From the NCBI GenBank assembly GCA_030753015.1, contig JASMDC010000002.1, positions 100,567 through 164,566 of the forward strand: 64,000 bases of DNA. The letters run 5' to 3'. Position 1 is the first letter of the stretch. Each line of letters opens with the position of its first letter. The notes beneath the pieces are model-generated. The model saw nothing but the letters and a program-made list of their open reading frames with translations. It was not told the DNA's origin and made no database searches. A program made the translations under genes and the position numbers. Source of the stretch: Candidatus Undinarchaeales archaeon. GTDB lineage: Archaea > SpSt-1190 > JASMDC01. Below, in pieces: positions 38,990-47,349 of this stretch.

Positions 38990-39700
38990 ATGAAAGACGT
39001 GCTCTACCTTGATGACGCCTATCTCAAGGAGTTCGATGCCACAGTAACCAGTGTAACCGACGGTAAGTTCGTAGTGCTGGACCGGACCGCGTTCTACCCC
39101 ACGGGCGGAGGTCAGCCCCACGACACCGGACAGATGGTGACCGACGACGACCGGGAGGTGCGGATCATCTACGTCGGCAAGTTCGGTGGAAAGGTATCCC
39201 ACCAGATCGAACCCGAGGGAGCGCTCAAGGAGGGCGATGCTGTCCACTGCATCGTCGACTGGGACCGTCGCCATACGCTCATGTGCTACCATACGGCCGC
39301 CCATGTGCTCTCCAAGGTGTTCCACAAGGACTGTGGTGCGCTCATCACCGGGAACCAGCTCAATTGCGAACGCTCACGCTTCGACTTCAATATTCCGGAT
39401 TTCGACCGGGAGCTCATCCAGGCCTGTGTTGACAAGGCCAACGCGCTCATCCGCGAGGACCGGCCCGTGAAGGTGTACTACCTATCTCGGGAGGAAGTGG
39501 AGCGACGTGGGCTCACGAAGCTGGCCAAGGGCCTTCCCGAGGGTCTTAAGATCCTGCGCATAGTGGAGATCGAGGAATTCGACGTCCAGGCGGACGGCGG
39601 GACACATGTCCAGAACACTTCGGAGATCGGTACCCTCGAGATCATGAAGTGCGAGAATAAGGGCAAGGGCAACCGACGCGTGTACTTCAGGCTGGTGTAA
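38990..39700 (+). CDS. alaX: Alanyl-tRNA editing protein AlaX
   Basis: A 236-residue free-standing editing domain related to alanyl-tRNA synthetase, which hydrolyses mischarged Ser- or Gly-tRNA-Ala. The zinc site is complete: HTAAHVL (HxxxH, about residues 100-106) and the C-terminal GGTHVQNTSEIG region with the third His. FYPTGGGQPHDTG near residue 30 is the N-terminal signature of the AlaX-M type. ATG 38990 lies about 26 bases after TATA TTAATAAG, so the message is leaderless; the longer open frame back to 38882 lies within the previous gene. It is followed after one base by the SIS-domain gene. Confidence 0.92.
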   Translation: MKDVLYLDDAYLKEFDATVTSVTDGKFVVLDRTAFYPTGGGQPHDTGQMVTDDDREVRIIYVGKFGGKVSHQIEPEGALKEGDAVHCIVDWDRRHTLMCYHTAAHVLSKVFHKDCGALITGNQLNCERSRFDFNIPDFDRELIQACVDKANALIREDRPVKVYYLSREEVERRGLTKLAKGLPEGLKILRIVEIEEFDVQADGGTHVQNTSEIGTLEIMKCENKGKGNRRVYFRLV

Positions 39701-39701
39701 G

Positions 39702-40739
39702 ATGGCCGAAGCAGTGATGCTCACCGAGGTGCGCGAGCAGCCCAGCGCCGTCGCTCGGACCGTCGAGGCCCTAAAAGGGCCTGTCGCCGAGGTGGCCGCG
39801 GCCTTCCCACAGCGACCGCCCCTCGTGCTCGTGGCCGCACGCGGGACGTCACACAACGCATCCCACTACGCCAAGTACCTCTTCGAGGTGCTGTGGCGGG
39901 TACCCGTCTCGCTCTCGGCCCCCTCGGTGCTCACGCTCTACCGGGCACGGCTCCCTCTTGAGGGTGCGCTGGCCGTGGGCATCTCCCAGTCCGGGGCGGC
40001 CGCCGACGTCGGAGAGGTGCTGGCCGCAGCGAAAGCGGGAGGGGCTGTAACGGTCGCTGTTACCAACGTCCAAGATTCGCCCCTTGCCGGCGTGGCCGAC
40101 CACGTGCTCATCACACAGGCCGGGGAGGAGCGGGCCATACCTGCCACAAAGACCTACACATCACAGCTGGCCGCCCTGGCCCAGCTCGTGGCCACCCTGG
40201 CACGACAGGACGCGGTACTGGACGGGCTGCGCGAGGTGCCCAAGGTGCTGGAACGGACGCTCGAAGATGAGCAGGAGTATGCCGGGCTGGCCCAGAGCAT
40301 CGACCATGATGGGCTCTCCGTGTTGGGACGGGGCTATAACTACGCCACGGCCCTGGAGGCAGCGTTGAAGCTCAAGGAGACCGCGCTCCTGCCCGGTGAG
40401 GCATGGTCCGGCGCGGAGTACCTCCATGGCCCCGTCGCCGTGGCCGGGAAGGCACCGGCGCTCATCTTCGCGCCCGAGGACGCCACTGCACCCTTCATGG
40501 GACCCATCATCGAGCGCCTGTCAGCGGCCGGACCCACGGTAGTCGTGGGCTCGAAGGGCTCCCCTCTCCTCGACAGGGCCACGTCCGCAGTGGGTCTCCC
40601 GCTCGAGGGTCTTCCAGAATGCCTCTCCCCCATCCCCCTTGTGGTCCCTGCACAGGTGGCGGCCTGTCACCTCGCAATCCGCCGCGGACTGGACCCGGAC
40701 AATCCCCACGGTCTATCTAAAGTGACCGTCACACGATAG
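39702..40739 (+). CDS. SIS-domain sugar isomerase/deaminase (GlmS C-terminal-like)
   Basis: A 345-residue protein with two SIS domains. The first has AARGTSHNASHYAKYLFE and VGISQSGAAADVGEVLAAA (sugar-phosphate binding Ser residues), the second has LGRGYNYATALEAALKLKETALLPGEAW, the typical glucosamine-6-phosphate synthase isomerase region. There is no glutaminase domain, so it cannot take ammonia from glutamine itself; archaeal proteins of this form are glucosamine-6-phosphate deaminases or other aldose-ketose isomerases. It starts one base after the alaX stop and is surely co-transcribed with it. It may feed the nucleotidyltransferase at 5153. Confidence 0.87.
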   Translation: MAEAVMLTEVREQPSAVARTVEALKGPVAEVAAAFPQRPPLVLVAARGTSHNASHYAKYLFEVLWRVPVSLSAPSVLTLYRARLPLEGALAVGISQSGAAADVGEVLAAAKAGGAVTVAVTNVQDSPLAGVADHVLITQAGEERAIPATKTYTSQLAALAQLVATLARQDAVLDGLREVPKVLERTLEDEQEYAGLAQSIDHDGLSVLGRGYNYATALEAALKLKETALLPGEAWSGAEYLHGPVAVAGKAPALIFAPEDATAPFMGPIIERLSAAGPTVVVGSKGSPLLDRATSAVGLPLEGLPECLSPIPLVVPAQVAACHLAIRRGLDPDNPHGLSKVTVTR

Positions 40740-40791
40740 CCGCTCGACCTCCGGGAAAACTATAAGTACCCCTTGCCGTGCCCGCCCTCCT

Positions 40792-41622
40792 GTGCTCGGG
40801 GACCGGCTGGAACCGCTCTATGGCGTGACCGATGGAGCTCAGGTCGTTGACCGTCTCTACAAGGAGCTCGAGCACCATCCCGAGCATAGGACCGAGGTAC
40901 GACAGCTGGCTATGTACCTCAACCAGGTGACTTTCGACGCCTATGCACAGCACTACCACGGCATGATGGCCGCGCCTGAGGAGGTGGAGAACGCCTACGA
41001 ACGCATCCATCTGTCACTTGATGTTGCCCAGGATGCTGTTGCTTACGCTCACACGGGGGATAAGACCTACCTGGATTCCCTGCAGAAGACGCTAGACGGT
41101 CACAAGGACGAGCTCGCCGCGGCCGTGAGCGACGTGCCCGTGACGCGACGGACCCTGGACGACCTGCCCTTCAGGGATAGGTGGGAGGATGCCTTCCGCC
41201 AGAAGGTCCGCGCGCACATCGAGCGGGAGGTCGGTAAAGACCCATCCTATGCCGATGACCTCCTGGTGCTGGCCGTGGAGTCGGGCGGCGTGGAGCCTGC
41301 TGGCATCGTGTGCGAGGAGCTCGAGGCCATGGGATACTCCGACTTCGATGTGGAGGCCGTGCGCTACTCGTCACAGACACGCATGGACCGCGAGGTCATA
41401 GCCCCTCCCCAGGCGGAGGAGCACATCAAGCGGTTCGCAGGCCGGAACATCCTTGTCGTGGACGATTTCCGGTTCAATGGCAGCGCTATCGGTGCCGTGG
41501 AGCGGTACGTCGAGGGCTTCGGACCGGCAACGGTGACCGAGGCACAGTTCTATGTCCATCCCGCACCCTACCTCTTCAACGGAGGGCCCGAGGTATTCAT
41601 GGTCCACCGTGCCGATGAGTGA
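40792..41622 (+). CDS. Phosphoribosyltransferase-like protein with helical N-terminus
   Basis: A 276-residue protein. The N-terminal half is helical (for example QLAMYLNQVTFDAYAQHYH). The C-terminal half contains LAVESGGVEPAGIVCEEL and then NILVVDDFRFNGSAIGAVERYV, which matches the PRPP loop pattern of type I phosphoribosyltransferases: hydrophobic strand, Asp-Asp, then Gly-Ser with Asn in place of Thr. Both acids are kept, unlike in the 16200 gene. The substrate base is unknown. GTG 40792 lies 27 bases after TATA CTATAAG (40760-40766), so it has its own leaderless promoter. Confidence 0.65.
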   Translation: MLGDRLEPLYGVTDGAQVVDRLYKELEHHPEHRTEVRQLAMYLNQVTFDAYAQHYHGMMAAPEEVENAYERIHLSLDVAQDAVAYAHTGDKTYLDSLQKTLDGHKDELAAAVSDVPVTRRTLDDLPFRDRWEDAFRQKVRAHIEREVGKDPSYADDLLVLAVESGGVEPAGIVCEELEAMGYSDFDVEAVRYSSQTRMDREVIAPPQAEEHIKRFAGRNILVVDDFRFNGSAIGAVERYVEGFGPATVTEAQFYVHPAPYLFNGGPEVFMVHRADE

Positions 41623-41673
41623 GCGGCCGGGCTTGCGGATACTTTTTTATAATACCCCCGATACCAAGGCATC

Positions 41674-42372
41674 GTGGTCATGCGCAGGTCCATCTTCGGT
41701 CAGTGCACCATAGCGATAATCCTTCTACTGCTCTGCGCATCCTCGGCCCTCGGTCTCAAGACGATCGGTGTGGAGCTCGTGGACGAATCCGTCCCCACGT
41801 GTGCCGGTGGGAAGGGAGTCGTCAACGTCGTGATCACCAACTACCTCACTAGCTCGGCCCTCTTGGAGCTCGATCTCCAGGGGCAGGGCGCCGCGCTCTT
41901 CAAGGACGCCAAGCAATACAACCTGGGTATGCGCACCACCGAGGTGCTCAAGCTCCCGTTCCGTGTGCCCAAGGACAAGACCGGCCCGCTCGACTACACG
42001 ATCACCGCCGCCATCAAGGACACGTCCGTAGCGGTGAAGACCACGGGGACGATCAAGGTCACGTCCGTCTGCCCTGATGAGCAGTGTGTCCCCCTCGATC
42101 TAGTGGAGGACGTGCCCACAGCGACACCGGTCGATAATAAACCACCGCAGCCGCTCGTGGTCCGCTCGAAGGGTTACACAGACCGTCGGACCATGGTGTT
42201 CGCCGGACTGGTGGCCCTGGCGCTCGTGCTGGCGGCGCTGTCCGTGGTCCGCACTACACACGAGCCGCAACATTCCCAGGCGCCCGTGGCGGGCTACTAC
42301 GGCAGCGGGTACGAAGGTCAGAACTACTACAACCGCTACCCACCCCCGGGTGGGGGTGGCTGGAAGGGTTAA
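41674..42372 (+). CDS. Exported membrane-anchored protein with Tyr/Gly/Pro-rich cytoplasmic tail
   Basis: A 232-residue protein: signal peptide (CTIAIILLLLCASSALG), an extracytoplasmic beta-sandwich-like domain of about 120 residues (VNVVITNYLTSSALLELDL resembles a CARDB/NEW-type fold), two Cys in VCPDEQCVPL, one membrane helix (MVFAGLVALALVLAALSVV) and a short cytoplasmic tail with AGYYGSGYEGQNYYNRYPPP. The tail is very rich in Tyr, Gly and Pro. GTG 41674 lies about 25 bases after the TATA element TTTTTTATAATA; ATG 41680 is an alternative. It is convergent with the giant Cys-rich protein gene, which has a similar C-terminal layout. Function unknown. Confidence 0.68.
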   Translation: MVMRRSIFGQCTIAIILLLLCASSALGLKTIGVELVDESVPTCAGGKGVVNVVITNYLTSSALLELDLQGQGAALFKDAKQYNLGMRTTEVLKLPFRVPKDKTGPLDYTITAAIKDTSVAVKTTGTIKVTSVCPDEQCVPLDLVEDVPTATPVDNKPPQPLVVRSKGYTDRRTMVFAGLVALALVLAALSVVRTTHEPQHSQAPVAGYYGSGYEGQNYYNRYPPPGGGGWKG

Positions 42373-42388
42373 GCCTGAACCTGGTCCC

Positions 42389-45300
42389 TCACCGGTAGTA
42401 CGGTCCGTAGTTCCGCATATTGTACATGGACTGGGACTGATCGTAGACCGCCTTGGCCCCCGTCTGGACCGTAGGTGTCTGTGAGCCGCGCCGGCGAAAG
42501 GCCAGTACCACAGCTCCGGCAAGTGACACGATGATGAACAACAGCTCGAGGAGGTCCTTGATGTCGAGGACCCAGCCAAGGATCGTGCCCTGCAGTGTCC
42601 GTTCGAGCCATCCCTTGGCCACTGTCTCGACCATCACCGTCCGCTCTACCTCCCGTGAGGGATCGCTCTTGGGTGTTATGCGGATCCGGACGGGGTGGCG
42701 GCCGGCCTTCTCGGGGACCTGTACCTCGAGGGTGAGGAACTGGGTGGCGTTCGGTTCCAGCTCCGAGGTCTCCACGCGCTCCCATTTGCTCTCGAGCGAC
42801 GTGCTGACCATGACGACGAAGCGGTCCGCGAGCGTCCCGTCGTTATGTACCTGAACGGGGATGGATGTCCACGTACCTGCTTCGGACTCGACCACGGACG
42901 TCACGTTCACATCAGCATGACACACGCAATCCTCGCTGCTGGTGGCGCAGTTCTCACCGATGGCCGTGTCACAGACACCGTTTCGGCTGCAGTCGGACAC
43001 GGAGCAGTCCTTTGCACAGAAGGCGCACTCATCGGGATGGCACTGGCCGTCCCCGCACCCACCCACGCATCCGTTGACATCGGCTAGTGGGGATCCCGGG
43101 TCGCACAGCTCCCCGGCCGCGCAAGCGCAGTCAGCAGAGGTGAGACAGTCCTCGCCGGTGGTCGTGTCGCACGTCCCGTCCCCGGCGCAGGTCGGCGGGG
43201 GGCAGTCCTGTGGGCAGATCCCGCACTCGTTCTCGCACTTACCGTCACCGCATGTAGCTACTACGCACGAGCCCTGGAGGCACGTGAGGCCACGTCGACA
43301 GACCTCGGTGCAGCCGCATGAGGCGGCTTCGTCACCCAGCTCGCCACACCCACCGCGTCCGTCGCACACATTGCCCCCTCCACACCTGCTTCCGCAGGTA
43401 AGGGGAGCATAGGCGCACACGCGTACGTCGGGATCGCACCGGTCCCTGGTACAGAGGTTGCCGTCATCGCATCCGCAGTCCTGTGGGCAGGTGACGCAGT
43501 CCTCGCCCTCGTCACACCGCTCGTCCCCGCACCGGACCGTGCAGGTGTTGGTGGGATCGAGGCGACAGGGATCGATGGTGTCGGGCACATCGTCCTCGTC
43601 CGAATCAGGGAGGCAGGTCCCCTTGAAGCACTGGCCATGGGGGCCGATGAGGGTGCGACATGGACCGTCATCAGAACATCGTACGCACGTCCCCAGACCA
43701 GGATCGCATACAAGGTGCTCGTCACCGCAGGGTGTCTTCTCGAGGATCGTGCAGCCCCCGTTCACGCACCGGTACTCGTAGAGCACGTTGGTGTAGCATG
43801 CGAGCTGACAGTCCTGGTTGCGTGCGCATGCGTTGTCCCGGTCGCGGGGTCGAGGATCCCGCGAGTCGATGATACCATCACCGTCCTCGTCCCCCACGCA
43901 CCCGGCCGCATCTGCCTGTGTGGCGAGGGGATCGCACATGATCTCCGTGGGGCACCCGCAATCCTTGGGACAGAGAAGACAGTTCTCCTCGACATCGCAG
44001 GTGCCGTCCCCGCACAGGTCCACGCATTGGCCTGCGACACACGAGCGCCCGAGGCCGTATGCAACGGTGCAGTTCACGCGATCGGTACATAGAGTACAGC
44101 CCAGGACCGAACAGACCTCGCCCTTGGTACAGGGTACGGGCTCGTCCTGGACACAGACCAGGTCACGGCATGATCCCGGGACGAACGTGTTGTTGACGCA
44201 GACACCGGGACAGTCGTTATCGGACCTGCAGGCGGCCTGACGACATGTACCGCTCGGCTGATGGCATGCGTATCCTTCGCCATAGAGATCGGTGCATACC
44301 GCATCCCCAGTGCAGCCAGCACAGCCGTCGGGCGTGCATATAAGCCCGTCCGCCCCGCAGTCAGCCTCCTCTTCAACGCAGGCCGTGTCCACGCACGAGC
44401 GCGTTACGAGCACGGTACCGTCGCATTCGGTGGGAGGACAGTCGGTGGTCTCCAAGCATCCCACGCACCCGTCGGACGTGCAGCGTCCCGTGCAGATCTC
44501 CTGCTTGACGGGCGTACATGCTCCCGCAGAGCAGCCACGGACCAGGAACAGGACACCATCGCATCCTGGAAGGCATACCTCGGACGGCCGGCACTCACCC
44601 AGGGATGAACAGGTACCCGCGGCCGTGGAGCCGGCTTCACTGGTAGAGCAGCAGGCGGTACTGTTCGAGGAGCATGTCCATGTCCCCCGGCAAATGACCT
44701 TGCCCGTGCAGTTCCCTGCCCCGCATGCTCCGCCAGGGGAGAGCCCGGCAGGTGCGGCCAGGCATGATCCCGCGCAGCAGTTGCCCACACCACCCAGGGT
44801 ACGGCAGGCAGCACCGTCGGGTCCGCATGTGTCGCGGCACACACCATCCACGCACAGCCCGCTCTCGCATTCGTCCGCCCTGACGCACGTGGGCGCCGTG
44901 CGGCACACACCCTTGTCGCACAGCCCGGTTGTGCACTGGCATCCCTCGAGGCACGGATCGCCCTCGACCACTGAGCCGAAGGCCACGCACACGTTTGCAG
45001 CACAGCATCCTGTCGTGCATCCCTGGTGATCGGTACAGCTCGTGGCACACGAGTTCCCGTCACACCTGAAGGGCGTGCAGTTCGTTCTCGTCTCACAGGC
45101 ACCGTCGGAGGTACAAGCGCCCTGGCGGTCGTCGATGCAGCAGCCCGTGCCCTTGGTGTCACAGAGCCAATCATCGGTGCAGAGGGCCTTTCCTGCGCAC
45201 TGACCCGTCCCGCACACGACATCGACCGATAGCACGGCAACGCTCTTGTCAACGGTGAACGGCGGTACTTTACAGGAACCGCCGCAACAGAAACCGGAGC

Positions 45301-46684
45301 CTCCCTCGGGGAGCCCGCATCGCTGTCCTTTCGAACCGCAGGGAATGCAGGCGTCAAGCGTACTGTCACCGTCGGTGTCCACGCAGGGATCGCCAGCACA
45401 GGTGAACGTGGACGAGCACCGCTGACGGCAGGTACCCTCGATGCAGGTGTATCCGTCCGTACAACCCTCGTCGTCCGCGCATGAGGTGGCGCACGAGCCG
45501 TTCGAGCAGAGGTAGGGCGTGCACTCCGCCGTGACCTCCCCCTCGCACATGCCAGCGATCGAGCACGAGCGTACGGCATCCCCCTGACAGCATGTGTTCC
45601 CTGCCGAAGAGCAGGTCCATGCAGCGTCGCCGCAGCCGACCGTGCCTGCGCACGCGCCGGACCCGCACGCCTCACCTGATGGTCGACCGTCCCCGCTGGC
45701 ATCGGCCCAGATGAACGGGACGGGTGCACAGATCGAACCGCAGCAGAAGCCGTTTGTCCCCTCCCGGGTCGTACACGAGGCTCCTGGACTGCCCGAGCAC
45801 TCGCCGCACTGGCCGGTGATGCCCTGCGAGAGGATGCATTCCCAGGTATCCCCGGGGCCACAGTCCCTCCCTTTCGTACAGGAACGGTCGACGATGAGCA
45901 CCGGTGCACCGTCACCACTGAGCTGCACACCCGTATGCTTCACCCCCTCCACGACGTCGCACCGCCCCTTGTCATCATAGTAGATCTCGGTGCAGAGCGT
46001 ATCGGTCGGCCAAGAGAACGTATGGGTCGTTGCAGGCGCAGTGAGCCTGAGCCCTATTGCGGTGCTCCCTGCGGCCAGCGTCTCGAGCACATCGGTCGTT
46101 ATATCGGCGGTGAGGATGTCCCCGGACGCGGTGAACGTAACGGCAGGACGCGGGGAGCAGTCCTCCTTTGAGCTGTCGTCGCATAATGATGAAGTGCACG
46201 TAGCCAGTGCGATAGCGGGTCCGGCCTCGCACACAGTGGACGTCCCGGGAGGACAGGCTGCCGTGATGCGGAAGGAGACAGAGGAAAACGGGGCTACGCT
46301 CTCAAGGGAGAAGGCCACGAACGTACCCTGAGCGGTCTGGGAAGTGAGGTCCTGACAGCACTTCGGATGTGCACCATCCACCACTTGGTTCACGTGATAG
46401 CAGGGATCGCCATCCGTGTCGCAGATGTAGCCGTTTGAGGCGACGGCGCAGTGGTCGAATCCATCGGGTACCGAACCGACGATGAAGTAACAGCATCCGT
46501 CGATGGCCCGTTGGGCGCACTTCTGGTGCGTGTAAATCGCAAGCGTACCCACAGTCGCCGATGTCGCGCCCTTGTCAAGCGGACCGGCATCGGTGAACGC
46601 TCCAGTGCATGACGGCATGACATCCAGGGCTGACACCGTCACGATTGCCAGGCACAAAGCAACCACTACAGCTCTCGCTTCCAC
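42389..46684 (-). CDS. Giant secreted Cys-rich repeat protein with membrane anchor
   Basis: A 1,431-residue surface protein. Residues 1-19 are a signal peptide. About 240 residues of beta domain follow, then some 950 residues of Cys-rich repeats (typical units: CGDGTCDVEENCLLCPKDCG and CGDERCDEGEDCVTCPQDCG) mixed with EGF-like or keratin-like Cys pairs. Acidic DGDGIIDSRDPRPRDRD and DSDEDDVPDTIDP look like thrombospondin type-3 calcium sites. A beta-sandwich near 1290-1380 precedes a membrane helix (LLFIIVSLAGAVVLAF) and a tail ending MYNMRNYGPYYR. GTG 46684 is about 29 bases from TATA CTTTATAATAC. The many Cys imply disulfide bonding outside the cell. Probably adhesion or surface-layer component; not recognised by name. 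Confidence 0.8.
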   Translation of the reverse strand: MEARAVVVALCLAIVTVSALDVMPSCTGAFTDAGPLDKGATSATVGTLAIYTHQKCAQRAIDGCCYFIVGSVPDGFDHCAVASNGYICDTDGDPCYHVNQVVDGAHPKCCQDLTSQTAQGTFVAFSLESVAPFSSVSFRITAACPPGTSTVCEAGPAIALATCTSSLCDDSSKEDCSPRPAVTFTASGDILTADITTDVLETLAAGSTAIGLRLTAPATTHTFSWPTDTLCTEIYYDDKGRCDVVEGVKHTGVQLSGDGAPVLIVDRSCTKGRDCGPGDTWECILSQGITGQCGECSGSPGASCTTREGTNGFCCGSICAPVPFIWADASGDGRPSGEACGSGACAGTVGCGDAAWTCSSAGNTCCQGDAVRSCSIAGMCEGEVTAECTPYLCSNGSCATSCADDEGCTDGYTCIEGTCRQRCSSTFTCAGDPCVDTDGDSTLDACIPCGSKGQRCGLPEGGSGFCCGGSCKVPPFTVDKSVAVLSVDVVCGTGQCAGKALCTDDWLCDTKGTGCCIDDRQGACTSDGACETRTNCTPFRCDGNSCATSCTDHQGCTTGCCAANVCVAFGSVVEGDPCLEGCQCTTGLCDKGVCRTAPTCVRADECESGLCVDGVCRDTCGPDGAACRTLGGVGNCCAGSCLAAPAGLSPGGACGAGNCTGKVICRGTWTCSSNSTACCSTSEAGSTAAGTCSSLGECRPSEVCLPGCDGVLFLVRGCSAGACTPVKQEICTGRCTSDGCVGCLETTDCPPTECDGTVLVTRSCVDTACVEEEADCGADGLICTPDGCAGCTGDAVCTDLYGEGYACHQPSGTCRQAACRSDNDCPGVCVNNTFVPGSCRDLVCVQDEPVPCTKGEVCSVLGCTLCTDRVNCTVAYGLGRSCVAGQCVDLCGDGTCDVEENCLLCPKDCGCPTEIMCDPLATQADAAGCVGDEDGDGIIDSRDPRPRDRDNACARNQDCQLACYTNVLYEYRCVNGGCTILEKTPCGDEHLVCDPGLGTCVRCSDDGPCRTLIGPHGQCFKGTCLPDSDEDDVPDTIDPCRLDPTNTCTVRCGDERCDEGEDCVTCPQDCGCDDGNLCTRDRCDPDVRVCAYAPLTCGSRCGGGNVCDGRGGCGELGDEAASCGCTEVCRRGLTCLQGSCVVATCGDGKCENECGICPQDCPPPTCAGDGTCDTTTGEDCLTSADCACAAGELCDPGSPLADVNGCVGGCGDGQCHPDECAFCAKDCSVSDCSRNGVCDTAIGENCATSSEDCVCHADVNVTSVVESEAGTWTSIPVQVHNDGTLADRFVVMVSTSLESKWERVETSELEPNATQFLTLEVQVPEKAGRHPVRIRITPKSDPSREVERTVMVETVAKGWLERTLQGTILGWVLDIKDLLELLFIIVSLAGAVVLAFRRRGSQTPTVQTGAKAVYDQSQSMYNMRNYGPYYR

Positions 46685-46922
46685 CGTTCGGAAGTAGTCC
46701 GTTCAAGTATTATAAAGGGTTTGAGGTAGAAAAACCACCTCCTATCAGGTGTGGGATGAATGCCGCGTTTCCCGGAGGGAAAGCAAGCCTGAAAAGTAAA
46801 ACGCCAACTCGGATACCGGCACGTCACTCCCCTTTCGTATTAATCATTGAACTACCTACTATTATCTGGAGGGATGCTTAAGGCCCATCATCTAGTAAAA
46901 AAGACAGGTAACGCTCATCTAG
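46685..46922. other. Intergenic region before the TnpB remnant
   Basis: This gap holds the promoter of the leftward giant protein (TATA within 46708-46719). The rest, 46735-46922, has a rightward open stretch without start signals and A/T-rich parts (TATTAATCATTG near 46837). It lies directly upstream of the transposase remnant and may contain further degraded insertion-element DNA, but no terminal repeat could be identified. I see no functional gene. Confidence 0.4.
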
Positions 46923-47270
46923 AGTGATTCGTGGGACGCTTTCATAGACATCTCCACTACTAGGTTGTAGCGGCCGGGGCGGAAATGGTCGAAGTGGACC
47001 CGAGGAATACATCACGGGTGTATAGCCTCTGCAGGAACATCGTTCCCAGGGCGCTGATCCGCGCCCATCAATGCCCGCTTTGTGGATTAGAGGTGCACTG
47101 GGGCGTGAACGTCGCAGAGAATCTATTCGCAGGAACTAGGGCTGGACGAGCCCGAAGTCATGCCTGTGGAGATTCCGCCTCTACTCTCGCCAGTCAAGCG
47201 GGGGCAAGTGGAGTCGGCGAAGCAGGAACTATACGCGGTGAGCTCTTCGGAGCAATAGACGCCGGAATCC
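46923..47270 (+). mobile_element. tnpB: IS200/IS605-family TnpB remnant (C-terminal part, frameshifted)
   Basis: The reading frame from 46985 encodes VEVDPRNTSRVYSLC, then HQCPLCGLEVHWGVNVAENL and SHACGDSASTLASQAGASG, the C-terminal end of TnpB/OrfB with its zinc ribbon and the usual Ala/Ser-rich tail. Upstream the matching sequence continues as DSWDAFIDISTTRL in another frame (about 46926-46967), so a frameshift and stop lie near 46961. The first zinc pair, normally CxxC, is YSLC, so the ribbon is broken. Intact TnpB is an RNA-guided nuclease of about 400 residues; only about 110 remain and no TnpA is seen. Dead element. Confidence 0.78.
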
Positions 47271-47349
47271 CATGGATTTTGTCCGTGGGAGGATGTCACA
47301 TCTTAATCATCCCAAAAAACATATAATACTGCGATGGCTCGGTGTCGTT

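Noticed and set aside
46645..46881. 78-residue rightward frame before the TnpB remnant
   Set aside because: It begins inside the giant protein gene, crosses that gene's promoter, has no start signal and shows no recognisable domain.
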